A DNA stretch of 64,000 nt from Cycloclasticus sp. (lineage in GTDB: Bacteria; Pseudomonadota; Gammaproteobacteria; Methylococcales; Cycloclasticaceae), in NCBI GenBank assembly GCA_002733135.1, contig NVUJ01000001.1:62001-126000 (forward strand), read 5' to 3'. Below, piece after piece: positions 32,571 to 43,025 of this stretch. The notes under the pieces are model-generated. The model did not search any database, had not been told where the DNA came from, and saw only the letters and a program-made list of their open reading frames with translations. The position numbers and the translations under genes are program-made. Position 1 is the stretch's first letter. Each line of letters opens with the position of its first letter.

Positions 32571-33376
32571 AACTTGCGCATGGCATCATCGCCCTAAAAG
32601 GCATTATTAAACGTGAGTTGTGGCGTTTTTTACGCCAACGGGAGCGATTTATCGCATCGTTAGTTCGTCCGTTAGTTTGGTTGTTTGTGTTTGCTGCGGG
32701 CTTTCGATCTACTTTGGGTATCGCCATTATTCCACCGTATGAAACCTATATTTTGTACGAGGTGTATATCGCCGCCGGTCTGATTGGCATGATTCAGTTG
32801 TTTAATGGCATGCAAAGTTCCCTTTCGATGGTGTATGACCGTGAAATGGGCAGTATGAAGACTTTGCTGGTTAGCCCATTGCCGCGTTGGTTTTTGCTAA
32901 CGGGTAAATTATTGGCGGGTACGTTCGTGTCTATCATGCAGGCTTATGCGTTTTTGCTGATTGCTTGGTTTTATGATATTCAAGCACCGTGGTTAGGTTA
33001 TGTGACCTTGTTACCTGCTTTAATACTGGCAGGGCTGATGTTAGGTGCATTGGGTATGTTGCTATCGTCATTTATTAAGCAACTAGAAAACTTTGCGGGC
33101 GTGATGAATTTCGTTATTTTCCCGATGTTCTTTATGTCCACGGCGTTATACCCGCTATGGAAAATTAAGGAATCCAGCGAGTTACTTCATACCTTGGCAA
33201 GTTATAACCCCTTTTCACAAGCGGTTGAGTTAATTAGGTTTGCATTGTATGGGCAGTTTAATTTGTATGCTTTTTTATACACTTTAGCGGCATTTGTCAT
33301 TTTTATGGCAGTAGCAGTTTGGGGCTATAACCCATCAAAAGGCATGATGGTTAAAAAAGGTGGCGGTCCAAGCTAA
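32567..33376 (+). CDS. ABC-2 type permease, PedC-like
   Basis: Multi-[37 protein letters not shown]-2 membrane signature. Confidence 0.87.
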   Translation: MKLAHGIIALKGIIKRELWRFLRQRERFIASLVRPLVWLFVFAAGFRSTLGIAIIPPYETYILYEVYIAAGLIGMIQLFNGMQSSLSMVYDREMGSMKTLLVSPLPRWFLLTGKLLAGTFVSIMQAYAFLLIAWFYDIQAPWLGYVTLLPALILAGLMLGALGMLLSSFIKQLENFAGVMNFVIFPMFFMSTALYPLWKIKESSELLHTLASYNPFSQAVELIRFALYGQFNLYAFLYTLAAFVIFMAVAVWGYNPSKGMMVKKGGGPS

Positions 33377-33405
33377 CAGCAGCTTGTGGTAAAATTAAAC
33401 ACAAT

Positions 33406-34779
33406 ATGACAAAGAAATTATTTATACGCACGTACGGCTGTCAGATGAATGAATATGATTCTGAAAAAATGGCCGATGTGCTCGCTCAATCAGATGATTT
33501 AGAACTCACGGATAATGAAAAAGAGGCCGATGTGTTGCTGCTGAATACCTGCTCAATTCGTGAAAAGGCACAAGAACGTGTATTTCATCAATTAGGCCGC
33601 TGGCGTCCATTGAAAGAAAAAAATCCTGATTTACTTATCGGCGTGGGTGGATGTGTGGCGAGCCAAGAAGGCAAGGTCATTCGTCGCAGAGCACCCTATG
33701 TTGACGTGGTGTTTGGCCCACAAACGTTGCACCGTTTGCCAGCGATGCTGAAAGAAGCGCAACACAAGAAAAAACTGGTGATGGATATCTCATTTCCAGA
33801 AATTGAAAAGTTTGATAATTTACCAGAACCGCGAGCGGAAGGCCCTAAAGCGTTCGTGTCTGTGATGGAAGGTTGCAGTAAATATTGCACATTCTGTGTG
33901 GTGCCTTATACGCGTGGAGAAGAAGTCAGTCGCCCATTAGACGATGTGATTGCAGAAGTATCCAGTTTAGCTGCGCAAGGTGTTCGAGAAGTGAATTTAC
34001 TGGGTCAAAACGTTAATGCGTATTGTGGTGAAATGACCGATGGCGATATTTCAGATTTTGCTTTGTTGCTGCACTATGTTGCGGCTATTGATGGTATAGA
34101 CCGTATTCGTTACACCACGTCCCACCCTAAAGAGTTTTCCGACAGTTTGATTCAAGCGTATGAAGATATTCCCGAATTGGTGAACCACCTTCATTTGCCA
34201 GTGCAAAGTGGTAGTAATAACGTATTAGCAAGGATGAAGCGTGGGCATGAGATTGACGACTATATTGAAAAGCTTAACAGGCTTAAAAAGATTCGCCCTG
34301 ATATGAGTTTTTCATCGGATTTTATTATTGGTTTTCCACAAGAAACAGATGATGAATTTGAAGATACGATTAAGCTGATAAAAAAAATCGGTTTTGATTT
34401 TTCATTTAGCTTTATCTTCAGTGCGCGCCCCGGTACACCAGCGGCGGATATGCCTGATGGTGTTGATATGACCGTCAAAAAAGGGCGTTTAGAGCGTTTA
34501 CAGGTGCTGATTAAGCAACAGGCCGCGGCGATTTCAGCAAGTATGATTGGTACAACGCAAACAATATTAGTGGAAGGCGAATCAAAGAAAAATTCTTTAC
34601 AGATGATGGGGCGAACAGAAAATAACCGCATCGTTAACTTTGCTGGCCACCATAAGTTGGTAGGGCAATTTGTAGATGTACTCATTGTAGAAGCACAACC
34701 AAACTCACTACGTGGGCGAGTCATAAAAACGAATATAAAAACAGAGCAACCGGGTTATGAGAGGCAGTCAGCTTCCTAA
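33406..34779 (+). CDS. miaB: tRNA-2-methylthio-N6-dimethylallyladenosine synthase
   Basis: [37 protein letters not shown] radical SAM motif; TRAM domain. Confidence 0.98.
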   Translation: MTKKLFIRTYGCQMNEYDSEKMADVLAQSDDLELTDNEKEADVLLLNTCSIREKAQERVFHQLGRWRPLKEKNPDLLIGVGGCVASQEGKVIRRRAPYVDVVFGPQTLHRLPAMLKEAQHKKKLVMDISFPEIEKFDNLPEPRAEGPKAFVSVMEGCSKYCTFCVVPYTRGEEVSRPLDDVIAEVSSLAAQGVREVNLLGQNVNAYCGEMTDGDISDFALLLHYVAAIDGIDRIRYTTSHPKEFSDSLIQAYEDIPELVNHLHLPVQSGSNNVLARMKRGHEIDDYIEKLNRLKKIRPDMSFSSDFIIGFPQETDDEFEDTIKLIKKIGFDFSFSFIFSARPGTPAADMPDGVDMTVKKGRLERLQVLIKQQAAAISASMIGTTQTILVEGESKKNSLQMMGRTENNRIVNFAGHHKLVGQFVDVLIVEAQPNSLRGRVIKTNIKTEQPGYERQSAS

Positions 34780-35740
34780 ATTGAACACTCTACAAACAAC
34801 CCTAGACGTTAATTTAACCCCTGCCGATAATGCGCGTTTAGCGAATTTGTGTGGGCAATTTAACGAGCATCTTAAGCAGTTAGAGCAACGTTTAGATGTC
34901 GATATTAAAAATCGTGGTAATCACTTTAGTATCAGTGGTGCTGCAGAGCGCGTGACCTCTGCGGTGACTGCATTGAAAGATATGTACCAAAGTACGGAAA
35001 CTGATCAATTAACGCCTGAAAAGGTACATTTATTGATGCAAGAAACACAGATGCCTGCACCATCAATGGATATAAATGATACGCGTGTTATTAACACACG
35101 TAAAAAAATGATTAAGCCACGTGGTGGCAATCAACAATCTTACGTGGCGAGTATTCCAAAAAATGACATTGTATTTGGTATCGGCCCTGCAGGTACGGGT
35201 AAAACGTATCTCGCGGTTGCTTGTGCAGTAGAGGCATTGGAGTCGGAAAAGGTAGCTAGAATTATTCTCGCTAGACCGGCTGTTGAAGCGGGTGAAAGAC
35301 TCGGTTTTTTGCCTGGTGATTTGAGCGAAAAAATTAATCCGTATTTGCGACCGTTATACGACGCCTTATATGAAATGCTAGGTGTTGAACGCGTTGAGAA
35401 AATGATCGAAAAAAATATTATTGAAATTGCACCGCTGGCCTTTATGCGCGGGCGCACACTCAGTGATGCGTTTATTATTTTAGATGAAGCGCAAAATACC
35501 ACGCCAGAACAAATTAAAATGTTCTTAACGCGCATTGGATATGGTTCCACGGTGGTTGTAACGGGCGATATTACTCAAATTGATTTACCCGGCCATACTG
35601 AATCAGGTTTAAAAAAGGTGATGAAGCTATTACGAAACATTTCGGGCATCAGTTTTACTGAATTTAAAAAAAGTGATGTGGTACGTCACCCAATTGTTCA
35701 AAAAATTGTTTCCGCCTATGAAAAAAACGGCGAAGTATGA
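34757..35740 (+). CDS. ybeZ: PhoH-family ATPase (YbeZ)
   Basis: [43 protein letters not shown]. Confidence 0.97.
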   Translation: MRGSQLPKLNTLQTTLDVNLTPADNARLANLCGQFNEHLKQLEQRLDVDIKNRGNHFSISGAAERVTSAVTALKDMYQSTETDQLTPEKVHLLMQETQMPAPSMDINDTRVINTRKKMIKPRGGNQQSYVASIPKNDIVFGIGPAGTGKTYLAVACAVEALESEKVARIILARPAVEAGERLGFLPGDLSEKINPYLRPLYDALYEMLGVERVEKMIEKNIIEIAPLAFMRGRTLSDAFIILDEAQNTTPEQIKMFLTRIGYGSTVVVTGDITQIDLPGHTESGLKKVMKLLRNISGISFTEFKKSDVVRHPIVQKIVSAYEKNGEV

Positions 35741-36198
35741 GTGTGGACATACAGATAGCGAGTGACCTGCCGAGCTTACCCACCAGTGAAGATATTAGTA
35801 GCTGGGTTAGTTTGGCAACACAGCAACGAAAAGATGCTGAGGTGTTAATCAGGTTAGTGGATGACTCGGAGTCAGCCGAGTTAAACCAAGCGTATAGGCA
35901 AAAACAAGGCTCAACCAATGTGTTGAGTTTTCCCTTTGAACGGCCAGAAGGCTTGCCAGCAGACGCATTAACAGAAGATGTTTTAGGTGACTTGGTCATT
36001 TGTGCGCCAGTGGTCGAAAAAGAAGCCAAGCTGCAAGGTAAAGATGTTCAGTCACATTGGGCACATATGATTATTCATGGCTGTTTGCATCTACAGGGTT
36101 ATGATCACATTGACGCACCAGATAGAGAAACAATGGAAGCTTTAGAAATACAATTACTTAGTAGTATCAATATCAACAACCCATATGAAATTCAATGA
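35737..36198 (+). CDS. ybeY: Endoribonuclease YbeY
   Basis: GSTNVLSFPFE; LGDLVIC; HMIIHGCLHLQGYDH zinc motif. Confidence 0.97.
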   Translation: MSVDIQIASDLPSLPTSEDISSWVSLATQQRKDAEVLIRLVDDSESAELNQAYRQKQGSTNVLSFPFERPEGLPADALTEDVLGDLVICAPVVEKEAKLQGKDVQSHWAHMIIHGCLHLQGYDHIDAPDRETMEALEIQLLSSININNPYEIQ

Positions 36199-37049
36199 GC
36201 CAAGCACAAGGCGATAAAGGCAATAACCGCACTTGGATTGAACGCCTTGGGCATGCGCTAATCGGTGAGCCACAAGACCGCGAAGACTTGGTTCAATTAA
36301 TGCGTGACGCTGAAAAGCGGCAGTTGTTGGGCCAAGATGCTTTGGCGATGATCGAAGGCGTGTTGCAAGTCTCTGAGTTACAAGTGCGCGACATCATGAT
36401 TCCACGTTCGCAAATTGTATTTATTTTCAAAGATGCCGATTTAAAAGACATTTACCCCTGTGTGATTGAGTCATCACACTCACGTTTCCCAGTTCAGGAC
36501 CCTGAAACGTCGCAGGTCGCAGGTATCCTTTTGGCTAAAGATTTGTTGAGCTATGCGATTAGTGAGAAAGAGCTAAAGTTTGATGTTAGAGACGTGATGC
36601 GCCCAGCCATTTTTGTGCCTGAAAGCAAACGCTTAAATATTATGTTGCATGAATTTCGCGCTAACCGGAATCATATGGCGATTGTCATTGATGAATATGG
36701 TTCTGTTGCTGGTTTAATTACCATTGAAGATGTATTAGAACAAATTGTGGGTGAAATTGAAGATGAGCACGATTTTGAAGAAGAAGCTTTTATTCTTCAG
36801 CGCAGTGAGCATGAATACAATATCAAAGCATTAACGGATATTGATGATTTTAATGCCCACTTCAACACGCATTATTCAAGCGATGAGTTCGACACGGTGG
36901 CTGGCTTAGTTATAAAGAGCTTTGGACACGTACCTCAAAGTGGTGAAACCACGCAAATGGACCAATTTATATTTGAAGTCCTTAGGGCTGACAATCGCCG
37001 TGTGCATTTATTGCGTATGAAGATAGTGGCCAAAGATGCTGAAAAATAA
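36195..37049 (+). CDS. corC: CorC/YbeX family CBS-domain transporter-associated protein
   Basis: VRDIMIPRSQIVFI; CBS pair; GLVTIEDVLE-like GLITIEDVLEQIVGEIEDEHD. Confidence 0.95.
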   Translation: MSQAQGDKGNNRTWIERLGHALIGEPQDREDLVQLMRDAEKRQLLGQDALAMIEGVLQVSELQVRDIMIPRSQIVFIFKDADLKDIYPCVIESSHSRFPVQDPETSQVAGILLAKDLLSYAISEKELKFDVRDVMRPAIFVPESKRLNIMLHEFRANRNHMAIVIDEYGSVAGLITIEDVLEQIVGEIEDEHDFEEEAFILQRSEHEYNIKALTDIDDFNAHFNTHYSSDEFDTVAGLVIKSFGHVPQSGETTQMDQFIFEVLRADNRRVHLLRMKIVAKDAEK

Positions 37050-37071
37050 TTACTAAGGACGGCCTATCTAG

Positions 37072-38577
37072 ATGTTGTCTGAACAGCTAACTCGACACAA
37101 GTCTAACATTTTCGGTTTACTGTCAGGCGCACTGCTGCCGTTTGCTTTTGCACCTTATGACTACCCAATCATAGCGGTACTTTCTCTTCTGTTGTTTTTA
37201 CTGATTCTTCGCCAGCTAGCGCCAATGAAAGCAGCAGTCGCGGGTTATGCGTTCGGCTTGGGGTATTTTGGCCACGGCGTGTATTGGGTGTATTTCAGCA
37301 TTCACCATTTTGGCCATGCGCCTTTATGGCTAGCGGTTATCATTATGCTAGGTATGGTGGCTATATTGGCTTTGTATATGGGGTTGCTTGCTTACCTACT
37401 AAACAGGTTTTTCCTCGATGATAGTGTTACTCGCTATCTTTTGGCTTTCCCTAGTTTATGGCTTGGGTTAGAAGCACTACGTGGCGTTTTATTTACCGGC
37501 TTTCCTTGGCTTTCGTTAGGTTATAGCCAAATTGATACATGGCTATCGGGTTGGGCACCCATTGTTGGCGTGCTGGGCGTTTCATGGGTTACTGCATTAA
37601 CAGCGGGCAGCTTAGCTTCTGCGCTAAATTGTTCAAAGTTCAGTGCAAAAATCAGTGTAGTTATTTTCGCGGTTTTATTTTGGTTAGCGGGCTGGGGCTT
37701 AACGACAGTCTCTTGGGTTGAACCCGCGGGGAAAACCATTAACGTTGCTTTATTACAGGGTAATGTGCCGCAAGAAATTAAATGGCTCAGGTCGTTTCAG
37801 CGTATTAATAACAACATCTATAAAAAAATGACAAAACAACAGAGTGACGTTGATTTGATTGTTTGGCCAGAAACATCCATACCTGCTTTTTATCACGGCG
37901 TAAAAGATTCTTTAATCGCTGAGCTACGCCAACAAGCGGTAGAACGTAAGGCTGATATTATCGTTGGCTTGCCTGTTATGCGTGATGGCACACATGGGTA
38001 CTTCAATGGCTTACACAGTGTTCAATACCCAGATAGCTTTTACCTAAAAAGGCACTTGGTTCCGTTGGGTGAATATATGCCACTAAAACCACTATCAACG
38101 TTTATTCTAGATTTTCTTAAAATTCCACTGTCAGACTTTAGTGCTGGAGGTGATAATCAGCCTTTATTAAAAGGCGCAGGTTACCCATTTGCATCTTCTA
38201 TTTGCTACGAAGACGTGTTCCAACAATCTTCAATAGACGGTTTACCTGAGGCAGCATATTTGATTAACGTCAGCAATGACACTTGGTTCGGTGATACGAT
38301 TGCACCGTATCAGCACCTGCAAATGGCAAGAATGCGTGCCTTAGAAAGTGGTCGATATTTGCTAAGAGCAACCAACACGGGGCTAACAGCTATTGTTGAC
38401 TCATTAGGCCAAATTATAAAACAAGCGCCAATGTTCAAGCGCTTTTCTTTAAAAGGATACATTATACCACTCAAGGGAGAAACGCCCTTTGTAAAAGGAG
38501 GTTGGTGGTGTATTTTTGTGTTTGCAGCTGTTATGGTTTTGGTTAGTTTTATGATGCGTAATAAAAGGGTTAAGTGA
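37072..38577 (+). CDS. lnt: Apolipoprotein N-acyltransferase
   Basis: Multi-TM N-terminus; WPETSIPAF; LVPLGEYMPL; CYEDVF nitrilase triad context; NVSNDTWFG. Confidence 0.97.
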   Translation: MLSEQLTRHKSNIFGLLSGALLPFAFAPYDYPIIAVLSLLLFLLILRQLAPMKAAVAGYAFGLGYFGHGVYWVYFSIHHFGHAPLWLAVIIMLGMVAILALYMGLLAYLLNRFFLDDSVTRYLLAFPSLWLGLEALRGVLFTGFPWLSLGYSQIDTWLSGWAPIVGVLGVSWVTALTAGSLASALNCSKFSAKISVVIFAVLFWLAGWGLTTVSWVEPAGKTINVALLQGNVPQEIKWLRSFQRINNNIYKKMTKQQSDVDLIVWPETSIPAFYHGVKDSLIAELRQQAVERKADIIVGLPVMRDGTHGYFNGLHSVQYPDSFYLKRHLVPLGEYMPLKPLSTFILDFLKIPLSDFSAGGDNQPLLKGAGYPFASSICYEDVFQQSSIDGLPEAAYLINVSNDTWFGDTIAPYQHLQMARMRALESGRYLLRATNTGLTAIVDSLGQIIKQAPMFKRFSLKGYIIPLKGETPFVKGGWWCIFVFAAVMVLVSFMMRNKRVK

Positions 38578-39971
38578 TGCTGAAAAAAACATTGGTGTTG
38601 TTACTACTCGTTTTGGCAGGAAATGTTCAAGCAAATCGTGCGATAGATAATTGGACAGAGTTTGCGCAACAAACGGGCAAGAGTGGACATAAGGCGTGGC
38701 TAGCTGCGATTAGTGACCCTAGAGCCGTTAAATTGGCTGAACGTTGGAAAGAATTGCGTGGTTTTGATGCATACGACGCCATTGCTAAATATTCGGTGCC
38801 AGAGGCGTTAAAGCCAGGCCTTGTGGTCAACAAGGAAAATATTCAGCAACACTCTTGGTTGAAAGATTACTTACCACGAGACTATATTAAAAGTATCGCT
38901 GGCGATAATGGGTTCGTTAGAGAAATTACGATTGTTCCTACTAATACTTATTATATGAACGAAGGGGTATTAAATGCGACGCTAGCGATACAGGGAAAGG
39001 GGCTAACGCCAACAACAAATGAGCATAGTACCTTGGTTAACCCAGATGGCTCTGCTACGCTGCTCAATGATGAAACAGCGAGTGCTATCCCTTATTTAAA
39101 CCCTAAAAATGGTTTAGAGCTAAATTGGTCATTTATTGCTCATGGCGTGGGAACTGAAACATTAATTTTTGATCCGATGATTTCAAATTCATGTGATGGG
39201 AATGGTAGTTTAGATGTTCAATACACAGGGTTAATTTGGTGGCAAAAATTTCATGGCCGCCAAACGATTGAACCGTTGGGTAGTGTTGAAGATAAAGATG
39301 ATTTGATTGAAGGCGGTTCGTTGTTTGTGGTGTCACCCAACGACGTGCATGGTATTGCGGCGGTACGGCAGCGTGCTGCTGTAGGTAATAAGAGTGATGA
39401 CTTTAAAATTTTCATTCCCAGTATGCGTCGCACACGAATTTTATCGGGAAATGATGCGCAAGACCCGATGTATTATGGGCTTGAAATTACCTGGGATGAT
39501 TGGCGCGCCTATTGGGCAAAAACAGATACTAAAACGTTCGAATACAAATTATTGGGTGAGCGCTTAATATTGGCCTCACCAGAAACGGGTTATATTTATC
39601 GCTCAGCAACGATGGATGAAAGTCAATGCGCTTGGACCAATATGGAAATGGAGTTACGCCCTGTTTGGGTGCTAGAAATTACCGATAAAAATGGTCAATA
39701 TCAATATAAAAAACGTACTTTATATATTGACCAAGAAATGTATTACGCGCAGTTTCAAGAAATGTCTGACCAGCGAGGTATGCCCTATAGAACCTGGGAT
39801 GATAGCCGTTCTTGGCGGCCTTTTGATGGTGATGCGCAATGGGATCACATCACTATTCACAACGAATTTAATAACCGTTTAAATATTATTACGGTAACGC
39901 CGGATTGGGATGAACGTGGCGAAAAAGTAACGGAAGAATACTTTGACGTTGATCAGCTAAGGGATCTATAA
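38574..39971 (+). CDS. DUF1329 family periplasmic protein (LolA/LolB-like fold predicted)
   Basis: Signal peptide; FIPSMRRTRILSGNDAQDPMYYGLEITWDDWRAYWAK; ELRPVWVLEI; overlaps lnt by 4 bp. Confidence 0.82.
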   Translation: MMLKKTLVLLLLVLAGNVQANRAIDNWTEFAQQTGKSGHKAWLAAISDPRAVKLAERWKELRGFDAYDAIAKYSVPEALKPGLVVNKENIQQHSWLKDYLPRDYIKSIAGDNGFVREITIVPTNTYYMNEGVLNATLAIQGKGLTPTTNEHSTLVNPDGSATLLNDETASAIPYLNPKNGLELNWSFIAHGVGTETLIFDPMISNSCDGNGSLDVQYTGLIWWQKFHGRQTIEPLGSVEDKDDLIEGGSLFVVSPNDVHGIAAVRQRAAVGNKSDDFKIFIPSMRRTRILSGNDAQDPMYYGLEITWDDWRAYWAKTDTKTFEYKLLGERLILASPETGYIYRSATMDESQCAWTNMEMELRPVWVLEITDKNGQYQYKKRTLYIDQEMYYAQFQEMSDQRGMPYRTWDDSRSWRPFDGDAQWDHITIHNEFNNRLNIITVTPDWDERGEKVTEEYFDVDQLRDL

Positions 39972-39976
39972 ATTTC

Positions 39977-41050
39977 TTAGCTTTCTAGCTGCCTAGAATC
40001 CAAAAACTTATCGTAATGGATGTTGTTTAAGCTCACATCTGCTTCTTCTAGTTTAACCAGTGTGGCATCAATCATTCCCGGTGGGCCGCATAAGTAAGCA
40101 TGGCTGTCCGACACTGAAAAACCTGCAGTTTCATCGTTAATGAAATCGGTTACTAAGCCGCGTTTACCCGTCCAGTCAGAATCTTCTGGTTCATCGGATA
40201 AGATTGGGACGAATTTAAATGTATTTGGCCATTGTTCAGTTAGGCTTTTCATTTCCTCTAGGCAGTACAAATCGCGTTGCGCTCTAGCTCCAAATAGATA
40301 GGTGACAGAGCGATTAATTTTATTGGCGAGGGCCTCGTCTAAAATTGCTTTTAAAGGCGCCATGCCGCTGCCGCCAGCAACACCTAAAATAGGTGCTTCG
40401 GAGGTGCGTAGCCAGAAGGCGCCACTGGGGCCATGTAATTCAAATGCTTCGCCTACTCGGTCTTTTTCAAACAGCCATTCAGTGTAACTGCCACCCGGTA
40501 CATTGCGAACATGGAACGTGAGTGATGTTTGGCCACCTTGTACGGGCGCAGAGGCAAATGAGTAGCTACGATGGCGATCAAAGCCTTCAATTCCAATATC
40601 AGCAAATTGGCCGGCTGTGTAGGAGATGGCTCGATCAAGTTCGACACTGACTTCTGCGATGTCGTGAGTCAACATGTTAGTGGCGGTAATTTTGCCGTTG
40701 TATGTCTCAAGTTCGTGGTTAGGCGCATGTGCATCGGCCTCTAATTCAATGGTGATATCAGATTTTAATAAGGCCTGACAGGCCAAAATATAACCGTCAT
40801 CAATTTCGGCTTCAGATAAGGTGTACGAGAAATCCATAATGGCTTTTACGTCACCCTCAATCAACTTGCAACGGCAGTTGCCACAGGTGCCAACAGTACA
40901 GTGGTAAGGGAAGTTAACGCCTTCGCTTAACGCAGTTTGTAACAGCGTATTGTTTTTCGGCACTTCAAATGTTTCGCCGGTTGGTTGAATAGTCGCCGAT
41001 AAAGGCCCTTTTTTAGAACCGCCAAATAGGCTGCCGAATAGTTTTTTCAT
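39977..41050 (-). CDS. xylA: Monooxygenase electron-transfer component (2Fe-2S ferredoxin + FAD/NAD reductase), XylA-like
   Basis: YHCTVGTCGNCRCKL 2Fe-2S; RHRSYSFASAP FAD; GVAGGSGMAPLKAIL NAD; downstream of xylM-like gene. Confidence 0.85.
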   Translation of the reverse strand: MKKLFGSLFGGSKKGPLSATIQPTGETFEVPKNNTLLQTALSEGVNFPYHCTVGTCGNCRCKLIEGDVKAIMDFSYTLSEAEIDDGYILACQALLKSDITIELEADAHAPNHELETYNGKITATNMLTHDIAEVSVELDRAISYTAGQFADIGIEGFDRHRSYSFASAPVQGGQTSLTFHVRNVPGGSYTEWLFEKDRVGEAFELHGPSGAFWLRTSEAPILGVAGGSGMAPLKAILDEALANKINRSVTYLFGARAQRDLYCLEEMKSLTEQWPNTFKFVPILSDEPEDSDWTGKRGLVTDFINDETAGFSVSDSHAYLCGPPGMIDATLVKLEEADVSLNNIHYDKFLDSRQLES

Positions 41051-41067
41051 AGGTATGTAAGGAGTGG

Positions 41068-42177
41068 TTAGGCTTTAGAATCAGATTCGCTCAGCCAGTC
41101 TGGCCAGCCCGCTTTTTTATTGGCTTCACGCGCCAGTTCTTTTTCTTCAGCGGTTGCGTGGTTAAAGTCCCAGTTTTTTAAACGAGGCTTGGCTATATAT
41201 TTAAACCAGATGGGAGGAATTAACCCCGCTGCAAAACACAAAAATAGGCTAGGCATTTGTGGGCCGTCAGCTTTTGGTTTTAATTTGTAATAGGGTGCGT
41301 AAGAATCCATATGGTGATCATTATGGTTGGTGATCTCAAATGAAATAGTGCGGCTGATAGGTTTTAGGTGATTCCAGATATGTTGAGAATCGTATTTTTT
41401 TCCTTCAACACGTACCAAGCCATAATGTTGATAGTAATTGAAGGCTTCAACCAGCATGCGGCCAATTAGCATGCCCGCTAGCGCAATAAGCATGGCAGTT
41501 AAGCCGGCAAACCAAAAAATAACGCCTAATAAAACAACAATCTGCATCAGTGCATTCATAATCCGGCCGGTAGGCGCGAGTAATGAACGTTTTGTTTTTT
41601 TGCAGCGCATGGTTTCCATTTCAAAAAAGTCTTTTAGGCTGCCATAGATAGCGACGGGAATAAACTTGTAAACCGAATAACCACGTGGGCAAGTGTCCGA
41701 GTCTTTAGCGGTGCCTAAGTGAATATGGTGTGTGTGAACATGGGCGACATCGCGTGTTGGGTCGAAATAAAACGTACCCATCAGTGTTGCAAATAATCGC
41801 CCCATCGGGTTTCTACGATGCATTAGTTCGTGGTTGACGGGTAATGTTGGCACAGCACTAAGCCAGCCGAGCGACAAGGCAGCACCAATCAATTGCACCA
41901 TTGGTATTGCCTGGCCAGATTGTTGCTCCAACATCATCCAGTAGGTGAATGTTCCATACAAGCCAAGCATTAAGAAGAAATGAAGATACAACGGCAGTTC
42001 GGCGAGCCATTCAATAGAAGCATCGTGCTGTTTGTAATCAGCGGCCGCGATGATGTCGATGAGCAGCAAAGGAACGAATGTAAGCAAGCCTAACCAAACA
42101 TAAGCTCCGCCAAGTATGAAACCAACTATGCCAGTAATGACAATAACGGCGCCTAGATAATATCTTAAGTAATTCAT
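41068..42177 (-). CDS. xylM: Membrane di-iron hydroxylase, xylene/alkane monooxygenase (XylM/AlkB-like)
   Basis: His boxes HELMHRR, HVHTHHIHLGTAKDSDTCPRG, NHNDHHMDSY; multi-TM. Confidence 0.88.
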   Translation of the reverse strand: MNYLRYYLGAVIVITGIVGFILGGAYVWLGLLTFVPLLLIDIIAAADYKQHDASIEWLAELPLYLHFFLMLGLYGTFTYWMMLEQQSGQAIPMVQLIGAALSLGWLSAVPTLPVNHELMHRRNPMGRLFATLMGTFYFDPTRDVAHVHTHHIHLGTAKDSDTCPRGYSVYKFIPVAIYGSLKDFFEMETMRCKKTKRSLLAPTGRIMNALMQIVVLLGVIFWFAGLTAMLIALAGMLIGRMLVEAFNYYQHYGLVRVEGKKYDSQHIWNHLKPISRTISFEITNHNDHHMDSYAPYYKLKPKADGPQMPSLFLCFAAGLIPPIWFKYIAKPRLKNWDFNHATAEEKELAREANKKAGWPDWLSESDSKA

Positions 42178-42257
42178 ATGTTGTTTTGTTTAGTAAAACC
42201 TGAGTTCTGATTAATGCCCATTACGCTTTTTATAGATACTATTATCCATGAGACAAA

Positions 42258-43025
42258 TCATTTTTTCTTTAGTTCTTTATATAGGCTTTTAAATTCTTCT
42301 GTGACTTTATGTTTCGGCGCAAACTGAACCATGGGTAGGCTCGCGCTATGGGACTCTTTGATTTTGACAGAGGGAGAAATTTTGGTTTTGAATACTTTAA
42401 TTTTTTCCGCCTTTAATTCATCAACGAGTTGTTTCGGTAGTTTTGCGCGGCTTTGAAATTGGTTAACGACAATGCCTTCTACGTTTAAATCGGGGTTGTG
42501 ATCAGCCTTTATTTCTTCAACGGTTTGCAGTAATGAATAAAGGGCTTGCTTGGAAAAAATGTCACAATCAAACGGTATAATGCAGCTATTTGCTGCTATA
42601 AGTGCCGATTGCGTATAAAAATTTAATGCAGGAGGGGTGTCTATAAAGACATTATCAAAGCCTTCTATCGCGTCTAAAGCCTCTTTTAATTTATATATTT
42701 TGTAACGGGACTCAAGTTTGGATTGTAAGTTATCCATCTCAGGGTGAGATGGCATTACATATAAATTCGGCACTTCAGTTTCGTATATAAACTCACTAAA
42801 GTCCTTCGGGAATAAACTAATACTGAGGGTGCTAGCGTAAAAATCAGCCAAGGTAGAGTCAAGTTCTTCGGTTCTGTAACCTAATAAATAATGAGTAGAA
42901 TTGCCTTGTGTATCAAGGTCAACCACTAAGGTGGTTTTGCCTTTTGATGCACTGATGGCGGCTAAATTACAAGTAATGGTGGATTTGCCTACACCGCCTT
43001 TCTTATTAAAAATTACACGATTCAT
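42258..43025 (-). CDS. ParA-family ATPase (no ParB partner in window)
   Basis: IFNKKGGVGKSTITCNLAAISASKG; DLDTQGNSTHYLLG; NVFIDTPPAL. Confidence 0.9.
   Translation of the reverse strand: MNRVIFNKKGGVGKSTITCNLAAISASKGKTTLVVDLDTQGNSTHYLLGYRTEELDSTLADFYASTLSISLFPKDFSEFIYETEVPNLYVMPSHPEMDNLQSKLESRYKIYKLKEALDAIEGFDNVFIDTPPALNFYTQSALIAANSCIIPFDCDIFSKQALYSLLQTVEEIKADHNPDLNVEGIVVNQFQSRAKLPKQLVDELKAEKIKVFKTKISPSVKIKESHSASLPMVQFAPKHKVTEEFKSLYKELKKK

Noticed and set aside
33369-33386. CAAGCT-AACAGC-AGCTTG hairpin before miaB
   Set aside because: Only 6 bp and no T-tract; insufficient for a terminator call
39955-39982. AGCTAAG/CTTAGCT inverted repeat at the DUF1329/xylA convergent ends
   Set aside because: 14-nt loop, AT-rich arms and no U-run; may be chance
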